Part shown: one piece after another, positions 33,458 to 44,880 of the stretch
Layout of the letters: each line of letters begins with the position of its first letter
Position numbering within the stretch: the stretch's first letter is position 1
Assembly (NCBI RefSeq): GCF_029784155.1
Contig: NC_073691.1
Span: 90,168,722-90,232,721, forward strand
Length of the DNA: 64,000 nucleotides
Direction of reading: 5' to 3'
DNA from: Uranotaenia lowii
Taxonomy: Eukaryota; Arthropoda; Insecta; Diptera; Culicidae
The notes under the pieces: model-generated
What the model saw: the letters and a program-made list of their open reading frames with translations, nothing else
Told to the model about the DNA's origin: nothing
Databases searched by the model: none
Program-made: the position numbers and the translations under genes

Positions 33458-34228
33458 TGCTGTTAGCTGTTTTTAATTCTTTTTTTTTTGCAAAAGGTAG
33501 CGTTCGAAGAAGAGGTGACAGGTGGTTTCATCAAAAAATCAGGACACCGCGAAGAACAAAAATCACTATTTTTCATGACCCCAGGAAATGAAATGCAGCT
33601 CTTCTTAGATTGCATAAATTAAGGCGAAATAGCGGTGCAGTATACGCCTTAGTTTATGCAACAGAAGAGATATGAAGTTAGGTGGCTTTTAGTTTATAAC
33701 GAAAGACACCTTTCAAATATCATCTGAACCGAAGATCATCATTGGTTTAAGAGGTTTAACTGTTTTTATTAAAAAATCAATTGCAGTTAAGATCAGGACG
33801 GCTTCTAGAAAATCAGGACACCGCTGGGAGCTTTGATTCGGAAAGTAGCATCTTTTCTTGTGAACGTACCAAGAATAAACAGAGTTAGCTCTCGAATTCT
33901 CCTCAGCACATTGCGCAACAGATTTTTCCGGAGAAGGGAATTCTCTTCATCAGCGGATGTGATTGCTCTCACTCACTCTTATGTGTTGACAATCTCACTC
34001 TTCATTTCAGTGCGATTTATCTCTCCCCGCACCGATTGGGGGAGCAGACGAAAAAAATTGCACTCTCTTTCACTGAACAAGCCGATCTGAGGAGTTTTGC
34101 CACCCATGGTTCGAGCCCCACACCACGGATGCGTAGAAGATTGCAGGTGAAATAATTTGCTTGTAGACAGCCATTTTATTTCTGTTTGTGATTTCACCGA
34201 GCTTTTTTCACGGCAATTGCGGTGTCAT
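33458..34228. other. Spacer, no gene recognised
   Basis: Includes GGTTCGAGCCCC at 34107-34118, which looks like a pol III B-box, but no A-box or cloverleaf is found near it. Confidence 0.35.
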
Positions 34229-34368
34229 TCAGGTAAAAGGGTAAAACATACAACCCTCCCTGAGGGGAGGAATGTCAGAGGTGTAGATGATGCAGAGTAG
34301 GGGGCTCAACAAGCTACATTGCGGACGACCTGCCGGGGTGGAGATGATGTCTGATAAGCAACTAAGAA
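34229..34368 (-). pseudogene. Jockey-type reverse transcriptase fragment
   Basis: Minus strand reads DIISTPAGRPQCSLLSPLLC then IIYTSDIPPL, the RT block 4 region of jockey-clade non-LTR elements (normal PQGS is PQCS here). It breaks off at both ends and joins the repeat at 34369. Confidence 0.75.
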
Positions 34369-34530
34369 GTGTATTCGAAAAAAAAGCAACACTTTGTTTT
34401 TTGAATATCTTTTGAATGCATGAATGAAAATTGATGAAATTTTCAGCGAAACTGCTGAGTAATCGAATGTTCACATGTGCAAATTTTTGGGACGTTCTGT
34501 TTAGTGGTTTTTGAGATAGCGTCCAATAAA
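34369..34530 (+). repeat. Dispersed repeat, copy 1
   Basis: Begins GTGTATTCGAAAAAA, ends TTTTGAGATAGCGTCC. A diverged inverted copy is at 42325-42480. Both copies lie against jockey RT pieces, so the repeat may have been inserted into a jockey element before it spread. Confidence 0.6.
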
Positions 34531-35757
34531 GAAGTATCTCAATATTTATGTATAACATCACGCAAAATAATTTTGATATTACTTTTATGGTGTTTTTCAT
34601 GAAAAACTAAGCTTTTGATGCATCACATTGATTCTACGTGTGTCCTGAAGTAACTCCTTTACTTTTACGTAACTAACTCATAAATTTAGGATAAAATTAC
34701 TTGTTATTATTTTGCTGCTTTCTTTTTTTTTGTAATGAAATGTGATGTCACGCTCAAGCTGAAACCCCCTTCCCTCATGTCACAAATTGTCACAAACATC
34801 GAAACCCCCTCTCCCCCCCTAACGCGTGACATCACTAATGGACGGACCCTTGCCTTAATCTATTTAGTTTTATTTAGCATGTTTTTTATCCGAATTGGTT
34901 CTACATATTAACAAAAGAACCAAGTATAATTAAACTTTGTCAGTGATTAAACTGTTAAACAGTTCACCAGGGACGTTTTTATTTTTTTTAAATTAAAATT
35001 CACAATAAAAGTGCAGTTGAAGTTTGTAGTGATGAAGTGATAGATATCATTTAAATAAAATGAAAATAAATATCATTCACGAAGAATTTTATTATATGAT
35101 TCGCATTATTTTGAACAACAACTAAAAAGAAATAATACGCAAATAACATTTGCGTACTACAAACATACATATGACGTAGCATCTATTATCACATCGTGTT
35201 CAACGTTAGTGAGTTTTCACGTAAATTTAAGTGCTATAGGTGCATTTACAGTTCTTTCGAACGTGAAAATGGAAATACTTATATTTCTCAAAAACTCGAC
35301 CATACTGCATTTCATGGCTGCGAAACTGGGTGGAATATATGCGAAATGGTTGATAGAATATTTTTGAACTGATTTCCTTGTTCAAAACCCTTTAAAATTT
35401 GTTTTATTCCTTTTCCCTCGATTTTCACTGCGGAATATTTTTTCGGCGTTCACTGCAATTCCGCACGAAGTGTAGACGCACTGAGCGAACGTGGAAACGG
35501 AAAACGAACAAGAGTGGTGAATATAAATTCCACGTTCATTTTCACGTCCGAATGGCAATGTGCATTCTGAAAGAATTTTTCACTGATGAGGGAACAAATT
35601 TTGCTCAGTAAAAATTAGTTTTTAAACTGCAAGCACATTTATAAAGACAATTAAAGGCTTAAAAATACTACGAGTTTGCAATAAAACGCATACGATAGAT
35701 TTTTTTTAAATTTAAAACGCGCTTGGGAATCATTTAAATGTATCTGTTGGAAGAGTT
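34531..35757. other. Spacer, no gene recognised
   Basis: AT-rich. TTTCACTGCGGAATATTTTT near 35430 recurs near 38860, so an older repeat may cover part of this region. Confidence 0.35.
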
Positions 35758-36540
35758 CACAGAAAGAAAAATGTAATCTTACATTGCACATTTTCACATC
35801 ATCGCTACGAAAAATATGAAAAAGAGTATAACATTTAAAGGCTAAGATGAACTTTACATGTCACCGCATGCGAAATCCAGCGTCAACGTCAGTTTGCCAA
35901 TTCTGTTTTGTTTTCGTTCCTATTGGATTCCCAACGAAAGCGAGCTTCATCAATTAGCTTGCAATTTCATGTAAATTTTAGCGTTCGCAACGTTCGACCG
36001 TATTTTGTTGTACCTGCTCGAGTGCTGTTCGCTTTTGTTCGAACCGAGGTGGCGTATGCTGAGTTTAAAGCAAGTAAGTGAGAAATAAAACTTAATACCC
36101 TTCTAATTTTTGAAATTATTATATCAATTTTATTTGTTCCAGAAAAAAATGAATGAATTCAACGAAAGCTCCGGCTACTCCAAGCTACTGACAACTTATT
36201 TTCCAACCAACATGTCAATCGCCGTTGCCGTCGTCGGGGGAATAGCACCAAAAAAACCCGGTATTCGTGAAAATTTATTGAATACCAATTTTTCTTGTGT
36301 GGATCAAATAAAATGTATGTGTAAGATATTAAAATCTCTTATCGACAAATATCGATGCTTTTCTTATTGGATGAACAACCATACCAAAAAGAATGATTGG
36401 AAATGTAGGTTTACAGTAAACAAATCAGTTGAAGGCGATGGGAAGTTTACATGAATTAAGCCGTACAGATACATGTAAATACCCGATTCCCTTCTACCCA
36501 TGCAGTTGCATGTAATGTTACAAGGATTTTTCTAACTGTG
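35758..36540. mobile_element. CACAG-end TIR element with TTTACATG words, 783 bp
   Basis: Left end CACAGAAAGAAAAATGTAA, right end (reverse strand) CACAGTTAGAAAAATCC. Flanks are TT on both sides, not TA. TTTACATG/CATGTAAA and TTACAT words recur in both arms. It carries a spliced ORF. Confidence 0.7.
36056..36454 (+). CDS. Unrecognised spliced ORF inside TIR element
   Basis: Exon 36056-36073 (ATG CTG AGT TTA AAG CAA) and exon 36143-36454, joined over a 69-bp intron (GTAAGTGAG ... TTTGTTCCAG). The joined frame stays open for 109 residues; the second exon begins KKMNEFNESSGYSKLLTTYF. It has a short hydrophobic Val/Ala stretch (SIAVAVVGGIA) and a Cys-rich middle (CVDQIKCMC). No known domain is recognised. 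Its last codons run into the right arm words, as expected if the element evolved as a unit. Coding is supported only by splice phase and length. Confidence 0.45.
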
Positions 36541-36611
36541 TTTCTCAACGAATAAATGTAAACGAGGACCATGCGAATGGCCGCAGAACTAAATTGAACT
36601 AAAAAAACATA

Positions 36612-37323
36612 CACTCAGAGGAAATCTTATTATAAATTTCATCAGATACATCTTATGAACCACTTTTTTGCGTCCAAACTAATTTTTCATAAGAGTCTTA
36701 TGAAATTCTTTCAATTTTCATACGATGTTCTTATGAAAAATAGAAGAAACGGCATTGTGAAAAAATGATGAACACATTCATTCATAGTATCAGTTTTTTT
36801 CATCATCTAACAGTACGAAGCAATCGCCAGTTCATAGTTATTATAGTTTTCCTTCAATGTTAAATGTTATTGTTATCTCCGGAATGGTAAGTTCGATTTG
36901 ATGTTTTTGGTGTGAACGTTGAATATATTAGTAAACTATAATACATTATTTGTTTACTTTTCAGCAAGCTGATCGGCAAAAAACGAAAGGTCGAGGATTA
37001 AGATGCGGCGAAAAAAAACTTTGATGGAGCCGTCTGTTGATGCGCTGCTGATGGTGACAGTGTAGGATTTAATTTTAAACGAATTTGGCAAACAATAAAG
37101 TAAATGTTTTCAGCATGAAATATCGAGAATTTTTCTTATTAGAAAGTGATTTACTGTTTCCATAAGAATCTCTTATGAAAAGCAACAACCTCTCATTGAA
37201 GTAGGCGTTCATCTTCAGAATTCATTCGCGTCATAAGACTATCTTATGAATTTCATTAATTTTTCTTATGGCGCCACTTCATAAGAGAATCTTATGGCAT
37301 ACATAATAGTATTTTTCTGAGTG
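36612..37323. mobile_element. CACTCAGA-end TIR element with CTTATGAAA words, 712 bp
   Basis: TA|CACTCAGAGGAAAT at the left and ATTTTTCTGAGTG|TA at the right. CATAAGA/TCTTATG words occur about a dozen times in both orientations. It lies only 71 bp from the end of the CACAG element and carries a small spliced unit. Confidence 0.8.
36864..37001 (+). CDS. Tiny spliced ORF with a nuclear-localisation-like tail
   Basis: Exon 36864-36886 and exon 36965-37001, 78-bp intron (ATG|GTAAGTT ... TACTTTTCAG). The joined frame is only 19 residues and ends KLIGKKRKVED. KKRKV is the core of a classical nuclear localisation signal. A second frame after it also gives MRRKKTLMEPSVDALLMVTV. It may be the remnant of a longer protein. 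The donor context GAATG|GTAAGT is shared with the element at 12263. Confidence 0.35.
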
Positions 37324-37496
37324 TAGATTCAGCTCTGTTTAAATGTGTGCTTCAGAAAAAGTATGGAAACAATAGGAAAATTCATGAAATTTTTCAAAAT
37401 AGTGTTTTTAAAAAGATGTGAAAAGCAGCAAAATTAATGAACAAAAGTGACCCGATGCATTTAAATTCCATAAAAACTTTTCGATTAAGGTACGTA

Positions 37497-38402
37497 CACC
37501 GGGGTAAGTGTGGACGATGGCTATAAAAACAATGCTTTGCACTATTTTTTCAAACTTTTAATGCAGAATGTTCAATTTACTTGTAATTTATCCCATAACT
37601 GTGAAAAAGATACGATTCCGACAATAGCGGATGTTTACAGCGACTTTTTGCGAATTTTCTATTTTCAACTAGGATGTCGAGGTGATGTGCATCTTTTTCA
37701 ATTGCAAATTTCTCGTAAACTAGCTGGCTCATGACAAAAAACTCTACATTTAAACAATCCTTACATTCGAAACAACCAGTTAGGAGAAGAAACGGCGATT
37801 AAAAATGAAGAAAAAAGAGTTTATTCACAAAAAACTAAAATTTTGTCTCCAAGCCCTACTTGGGGTAAGTGTGGACGGCTTTATACAGGCTTGATATTTA
37901 CATATTTTTATCAATTTTCTGTCCTTCATCCTATACAATTCAGCTATAAGCATTCGGATCATGAAAAGTTAGGTTGTTCTGGAATAAGTATATATTTTAG
38001 ATAAAATCGGATCTCATGTGCTGCAACATAAATTACACATAATAATCATTAAAAGAAGCCTTACTAATAGCACTATGAACTTTTTTCAAAATTTTGGACG
38101 GTTCGAGCAATAAAGAAACGTATTCAACCAAGAAAACACAAAATTGTTGAAAATTTCATGAAATACTATAGGGAAAATCTACCGTCCACACTTACCCCAT
38201 AAAGCGAGGTTAGTGAAAACACCAGCAGTCCATAACAATTTACGTGATAAATTTTCTCGCTTTGCTTCTTTCAAGCTCATCTCTTCAGCGTTTGTTAAAA
38301 ACATGTTCTGCTTCACATTGAACGTAATTTTATCAAAATTGATCCACCGCTGATTTTTTTAAAGTTGAACTATACGAAAAACCGTCCACACTTACCCCGG
38401 TG
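37497..38402. mobile_element. CACCGGGG-end TIR element with GGGGTAAGTGTGGACGG words, 906 bp
   Basis: TA|CACCGGGGTAAGTGTGG at the left, CCACACTTACCCCGGTG|TA at the right. Two further internal copies of the terminal word are at about 37861 (direct) and 38188 (inverted). No coding unit recognised. Confidence 0.85.
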
Positions 38403-38404
38403 TA

Positions 38405-39146
38405 CCTTATTTCATTTTATTAAAGTAATTTTGAAAACTTTTTTTCGCAAATTTTCAATTAAGAACAAAAAAATGGCTATTTTTTGAAGTTATTCATAAC
38501 GTTTTTAAAATAAGTTTTTCATTATGAACAAATCACTAAAGCTTGTTACTCTTTGATCGATGAATACATTTTGAGGGTACTTAAATTTTTTAAATGTAAG
38601 TTTAAATGCATTGCAATCACAGATAAGGACATTTGGATATTTTTATTAAATCAATCGTTTTCAAAGCTGAATATGGTTTGAAGAAGAACGTTGTTTCTTT
38701 ATATTTTGATTAGGACACTTGAACTGAAATTTGAACACCGGTTCGACTAGTACCGATCAATACATTGGTTGAATGATCTGTCATTTACCGATCGAAATCA
38801 ATTTCTATCTTTCATTGAACAAAACAATTGCTAATTTTGAAGATTTGGACCGGTTTGACATTTCACTGCGGAATATTTTTTTACTGTGGTGAGTTCGCGT
38901 TCACGTTCGCGTCCGAGTTCACAAGGACTGTAAACCGGGCTTATGCAGGCAAAACGGTCACCTTTGCAGGCAGTGTTTTTGGCTGGAAACATGCCAGGTG
39001 CGCACTAAAGAGTTCGTTTTCTTGTCTATTACGAAATATTTAAAAATTTCTCCCAGTCAGTGGTCTAAACATTTCGCGCTTGATTTGACCACCTTGTTTT
39101 GTTTAAATATTTACCGATGGGCAGCTTTTTTCACCTTTTAAGCCTC
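38405..39146. other. Spacer, no gene recognised
   Basis: AT-rich; the GC-richer part at 38860-39010 resembles 35420-35560 in short words only. Confidence 0.35.
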
Positions 39147-39420
39147 CACAGCAAAAATTATTTTCTGTAAAATTTCGCAAATGCCCTGTAACAAAAAGGA
39201 GCAGGACATTTACCGTAATTTTACAGGTCGAAAACATGATTACGTGACATTTAATTTTTAGTGTAAAACTTTTTTACAGGACATTTGCTGTAATAATAAA
39301 TTAATCTTCGTTAACTTTCAAGGAAAACAATTTAAAATTATAGGTTTTGTTAATTACAGGTGATTCATTTTAAAGGTTGGAGTTTTCAGTAACACGTAAT
39401 AGTCAAAAAAAATTTCTGTG
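39147..39420. mobile_element. CACAG-end MITE, 274 bp
   Basis: Left end CACAGCAAAAATTATTTT, right end (reverse strand) CACAGAAATTTTTTTT. TTTACAGG/CCTGTAA words repeat inside. TA follows the right end; the left flank is TC, so the target is degenerate. Confidence 0.6.
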
Positions 39421-39570
39421 TAGTCCACACTAGCAGCGGTTCGTCTCGAGACGGTCTCAGCGTCTCCCATTTTCTTCGGGAGACACTGAGACCTTCTCAG
39501 GTTTCCAACAACAGACAACAAAGTTCGTCTCATAACAAAAATCGCAGTTCATGTTGCCTAGTGTGGACTA
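39421..39570. mobile_element. TAGTCCACACTAG-end MITE, 150 bp
   Basis: TAGTCCACACTAG at 39421 and its reverse complement at 39558-39570. The inside has a second hairpin of GAGAC words. A diverged relative with gtccacactcggcaacta and gaactgcgattt is at about 55013-55060. Confidence 0.65.
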
Positions 39571-39678
39571 GGCTTTCGAAGTTAAGTCAGGCCTGTTTAT
39601 TAGTCAGCTAGACGAACCAGTCAGAATGTTTTTTTTTTTTAATTTTTATTAAAGACTTTTTAAACCCTGAGTGCTCAT

Positions 39679-41497
39679 TAGGGTGTCCCAAAATTGCATA
39701 ACTTCTGGGAATCTGGGGGCTCACCCTCCAAATGGTAGATTAGGATGTGCCGAACAAACTTTTGTATGGGGCCGACTAAAAAAAATCATATTTAGAGGTT
39801 CCGCAAGTGCGATCTTTAAAAAAAGTCCACTTTCAAAAGATTTGATTTTAAATAAATTCTGGGTCCAAAAATTTTCATAAAATTTATATATTTTATATTT
39901 TTTTAATTTTGTTTGAGTTAAAAACTACACGTAAAAAATACAAAATGAACCAAATTTGTATCAAAATGTATAACTAGCAAGCTATTTTCAAGGAAAAAAA
40001 ATTTTTTGGTCCAAAAATTTTGAATTCAACTGACCAAAATGTGTACCAAGCGTTGAATATTTTTGATACCAATGCCATCAAATGATGCGGATTTTTGTGC
40101 ACTTTAACTTTGCTGAACAAAACATGTGGCTTGTATCAACGTGTGAACAGCTATTCACGATTTAATGCTTAACAAAAATCACAATTTAGGATATTTTTTA
40201 TTTAATTTATCAAATTTGTCTTAATAAATACCTACTTTAAAATCAAAATACTTGCAAAAAAGGACTTTGATGGTTTAAAGGAGTCATCAGAAGGCTATAT
40301 GCCGAATTTGAGCAGAATCGGACAACAGGAAGGGGTTGCACTGAATCTAAAGTGTGAAAGGGATTCTGAGACATAGTGTTCTAAAGAAGCATAAAAAACT
40401 GGTTTTTCATCATACATTTTTGTCTTTATCAATCGATTGCTTGGTTATGTAAATTTTATTAAAATTTCAATTGAGACTAACATTTCACCTGAAGACTGCA
40501 ACTCGATTGGACTTAAAACAAAAAAGTTATGGCTGTTCAAAGATTGTATTTTGGTTACAAATTGTCCTGTAAAACTCAATGAGTAAAAAGTACTCATTGT
40601 GTGTTAAACGACAATTTGCCACAAAAATACAATCTTGGAACAGCCATAACTTTTTTGTTTTAAGTCCAATCGAGTTGCAGTCTTCGAGTGAAATGTTAGT
40701 CTTAATTGAAATTTTAATAAAACCTTCATAATCAAGCAATCGATTGGCAAAGACAAAAATGCATGATGAAAAACCAGTTTTTTATGCTTCTTTAGAACAC
40801 TATGTCTCAGAATCCCTTTCACACTTTAGATTCAGTGCAACCCCTTCCTGTTGCCCGATTCTGCTCAAATTCGGCATATAGCCTTCTGATGACTCCTTTA
40901 AACCATCAAAGTCCTTTTTTGCAAGTATTTTGATTTTAAAGTAGGTATTTATTAAGACAAATTTGATAAATTAAATAAAAAATATCCTAAATTGTGATTT
41001 TTGTTAAGCATTAAATCGTGAATAGCTGTTCACACGTTGATACAAGCCACATGTTTTGTTCAGCAAAGTTAAAGTGCACAAAAATCCGCATCTTTTGATG
41101 GCATTGGTATCAAAAATATTCAACGCTTGGTACACATTTTGGTCAGTTGAATTCAAAATTTTTGGACCAAAAAATTTTTTTTCCTTGAAAATAGCTTGCT
41201 AGTTATACATTTTGATACAAATTTGGTTCATTTTGTATTTTTTACGTGTAGTTTTTAACTCAAACAAAATTAAAAAAATATAAAATATATAAATTTTATG
41301 AAAATTTTTGGACCCAGAATTTATTTAAAATCAAATCTTTTGAAAGTGGACTTTTTTTAAAGATCGCACTTGCGGAATCTCTAAACATGATTTTTTTTAG
41401 TCAGCTCCATACAAAAGTTTGTTCGGCACATCCTAATCTACCATTTGGAGGGTAAGCCCCCAGATTCCCAGAAGTAATGCAATTTTGGGACACCCTA
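39679..41497. repeat. Near-perfect 1.8-kb palindrome (foldback hAT-like element)
   Basis: TAGGGTGTCCCAAAATTGCA starts at 39679 and its reverse complement ends at 41497, with GTGCTCAT at 39671-39678 and 41498-41505 (8-bp duplication). The arms are about 900 bp, differ only at scattered bases, and meet at about 40588 with a loop of only a few bases (CAATGAGTA ... TACTCATTG). No gene inside; the frames at 40527-40822 are shadows. Confidence 0.9.
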
Positions 41498-41505
41498 GTG
41501 CTCAT

Positions 41506-42324
41506 GCGAGTCCTATAGTCAGAAAATTTGATCTTTTTATCACTTCCACTGTTGAATTTTTTTAATTGCATTTGATAAAACCTCTCACATTCCTTAACAT
41601 CATGGAATCAATTATATTCACTTTTATCCTAACTTTAGCTCACTGTTAGATACTCTAGGACTCTGTAAACGTTTTACCATAAATATTAAATTTGGTCGAA
41701 GAGTTGAATTTTCAGATGTTTTTAAGTAGTGATGGTAAATTTCGCCCGTCACGCTTGACCCGGCTAGTTTTGTTTCATCAAACGACTGGCACTGTTCTCA
41801 ATTGACGGAGCCTCACTACTCGCATGACGGATAAAGCACGACAACAATCAACATTTCTCCATCATCGACTGGCGAAGCTCCTACACATGGTCAAAATTTC
41901 TCCTCCAACTAATTGAACGACTTACTGGCAGAGAGCAACAATAGCAATAAAGAACTGAAAACGAGCTTGCTGGCAGGAGCAACAATAATAATAAATGCTT
42001 TTCTTGTTCCTCTTCGGTCGTCTTCGGCTTGCTGGCAGGAGCAACAATAATAATAAATGCGTTTCTTTTTCGTCATCGGTCGTCTGAATGCGATTGCTTG
42101 ACTAGGTTATTATTTTAGCTTCAAATGAATGGGGAATGAATGACTGGCAAACGAAGTGACTGGTCGTTAAGGAGCAGTCAATTGAGTTTGACGGACCAAG
42201 AGGCTTCACAGTCACAGCTTCACGCCTCATGACGATGACTTTTGCCAAGCCTGTTTTTAAGTCTCCCACTGGGACTTTCCTGGATTTTCTCTGTCCAGTC
42301 CTGAACATTTGGTCTATGAGCTTC
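41506..42324. other. Spacer with a 62-bp tandem repeat
   Basis: CTTGCTGGCAGGAGCAACAA begins at 41966 and again at 42028; a third, worse copy begins near 41929. Nothing else recognised. Confidence 0.5.
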
Positions 42325-42480
42325 TGCCTTGGACGCTATCTCAAAAACTACTTGAAAGATTGTCACCAAATTTTTCACACGTATACTATACATTACTTGG
42401 TAGCTTCGCTGAAAATCTTATCAATCAAATATTAACAAAACAAAGTGTTGCATTGTTTTTCGAATACACTCCTTTTTCAA
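42325..42480 (-). repeat. Dispersed repeat, copy 2
   Basis: Inverted and diverged relative of 34369-34530 (GGACGCTATCTCAAAA ... TTTTTCGAATACAC). Confidence 0.6.
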
Positions 42481-42489
42481 CGATACCCT

Positions 42490-42641
42490 AAACAACCTAT
42501 GCTGAAGATAGTTTCGGGTGATTTTTTAGATGTAGGTCCTACAAGAAAATTGAATGAGCATAGCTTGTAAACTAGGCCATCATGTCAATCATTGTCAATT
42601 TATGTCCTTTCCTGAAACCCAAATTGCTCAAAAAGAATAAT
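42490..42641 (-). pseudogene. Jockey-type RT relic, downstream piece
   Basis: Minus strand reads ILFEQFGFQERT, the block that follows the piece at 53054-52871 in jockey RTs (QFGFR-like). The two are separated only by the gypsy-type insertion. Confidence 0.6.
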
Positions 42642-43982
42642 TGTGGCAGATCTCTTGCCGGAATTTTTAAATTGCAGCAATCTTGCTGCTCTGCAATCTG
42701 TGCACGAAATGAAAAGAGTGCGTCAGATGCGAATCAAACCATTAATGAATAAAAACCATAAACCTTAAGCTTACCTTGATGTTTTTGGTGATATGTTCAC
42801 GCTCGGAACATCACGCTCCTCTTCTCGGCAAGAAAACGACGCAAGAATCCCTTCAGCGCTCGAGGCTGGAACACAAGCTTGAAACGCCTTGTTGGGCGGC
42901 AATTCCCGGCATCAAACACTGGCCTTTGCTCGGGGCCGGATCACGAGCAAGGTCCTTTTGGCGCTGGGGGCCGGATGAACAAATGGCCACTCAATCAGCA
43001 CTCACAAACCCGACATCCACTTATGGACATTGCTCGGGGTCGGAACACGAGCAACGTCCCTCTTGGCGCTGGTGGCCGAAATAAAAAAAACAGCACCTTA
43101 ATCGGCACTTAAATAACGGCACTCAAATTCCCTTCGGCGCTCGTGGCCGGAACACAAATAACCGCTGACCCGGTTTTGGTTCTCCGGGGTGATTTCCCCT
43201 GCGGCGCTAGTGGCCGGGGAATGAAATGTACTAGGCAATAGTGCCTGAAGTAATGTGCAATCCGCTCCGGTGGTGTTGGTCGCTGCGCACTGAGGGTCAC
43301 CACAGTTCACTTCGAGGTGAACAGCTCCCTCAAGTGCTGGCCGGAATTGACTTCTCTTCGGCAGTGAGCACCCTTGAAGCGATCCAACACCGGTATCTCC
43401 TGCAAGCGATGATCCAACGCGGCGACGATTCCACGTGTGTGTGGAAAATGCCACACCACAAAAAAGCCCTGCAACATGACCATCATTAGTTTTTTATTCC
43501 TAACCACAAATTTATGACTGCCTACCTCTTTTCAGAAGGCCTCTTCGTGCTGGATCTCGTCGGATCTTCGCTGGGTCGATTCGGACGCAAAGGGGTTCCT
43601 TTCCCCTGGCACTATCCGGAATTCCTGTGTAAAAAACGAAGGGTAATTGCAGTTAGCATTCTGCGAACGAAATCTTTGCTGGCCGTTACCCGTCTTCCGG
43701 GTCTGAGTGACGGAATTGTTGTTTTAGTAGGAAAATGTCATCAGACATTCACTTACCCGAATCTCGGAGTGTTGACGGGTTGTTGCTGCGGACCACAATT
43801 TCTTAATAAGCGTTTTCCAAACTTTTGGAAAGACGCGTCGGGAAAACGTGTGAAGCTTTTTTCCCACTTTTTCTGTTTGGTCCAATGTCACTGGATATGT
43901 GGTAGACCGGTCGGCGTGTACGTCTAAATTTTATGTGATTTTAGACTTTGGGTTTTTTGTGACCCAGTCAATAATTGTAACA
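42642..43982 (-). repeat. LTR of the gypsy-type element, 3' copy
   Basis: Starts TGTGGCAGATC and ends TAATTGTAACA on the plus strand. No difference from the other LTR in the lines compared, and the short frames inside both are the same. Short GGCGCT...GGCC words repeat at 42960-43210. Confidence 0.93.
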
Positions 43983-44880
43983 CAATCTACAATTTATCTT
44001 AAAATTTTGTGAATTTTTATGACAAATTCACAAAATTTTACCAGCGTTATGTTTCGGTCTTTTAACAGGAGAAGTGTTTCTATCTTAACTAATACACTCT
44101 CGACAAATTCTTCTCTGCGATCTTTGCAGCTACGATGAGTGTTTGATATCTCTTACAATTGCAAAATTTGCAATTTAACTTAGTGCTAATGCTTGAACTT
44201 AAGCTTCGCTGATCTCGTTGTCAGCCTTCCAGCTATGCTCTGGAAAATTTCCTTACTGCTAACGTATATGCTTCTCCTGTTCGGCTTTTTCTCTGTGGTG
44301 TGGTTGAATGGTTCTTTGGTCTTGGGCTATGGTTTGGTGGCTTTTGGGTGTGGTTTCTTGATGATGGTAGTTCTTTGGAAGAAGACTCAAAACTTAAGTA
44401 ATACACTCTCGATAAATCCTTCCGCAATTTGCAGCTACGACGAGTGTCTTGGTGTCTCACAAAACTGCATAGCGCTTGCAGCTTATGTTCGGGCTAATAC
44501 TTGAACTAAAATTTGAACTGATTGCATTCTGTGTCAATCAGCATTCCAGCTAAGTTCTGGAAGATGTGCTTCATAGGTACTATTGCATTTGCTTCTCTCC
44601 GTAGAACATTCATCTGTATTCTTCGTTGGGGTGGCTATTGCTTAGGTTATGGTTGGTGGAGTATGTTTGTTGAGGGTTTGATTGTTATGGCTTTAGAACT
44701 ACAATATCTGATTATACTACAGTGAGGAATTATGGACATGATAAGAATGGAATATTTTGCCTTGGATTTTGATTTGTTTAACATTAATTTTGCGATATGA
44801 TGACTTAGAGTCTTGACCGATTAGCGATAATTTTCAATTGACATTATTGTTCATTGATTAACTTGAAGTATTTTTACTTA
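43983..44880. repeat. Gypsy-type 3' region, two ~305-bp direct repeats
   Basis: AATACACTCTCGA(C/T)AAAT...GCAGCTACGA(T/C)GAGTGT recurs at about 44093 and 44400, and the following part (CATTCCAGCTA) at 44228 and 44540. Non-coding as far as I can see. Confidence 0.65.

Noticed and set aside
34107..34118. Pol III B-box (GGTTCGAGCCCC) as a tRNA or SINE
   Set aside because: No A-box at the right distance and no cloverleaf arms.
40527..40822. Two short frames at the palindrome centre
   Set aside because: Mirror images of one another through the inverted arms; no protein features.
42776..43927. Frames of 66-137 codons in the LTR, repeated unchanged at 51664-52815
   Set aside because: They are the same only because the LTRs are the same. 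No domain, start context or codon pattern supports them.
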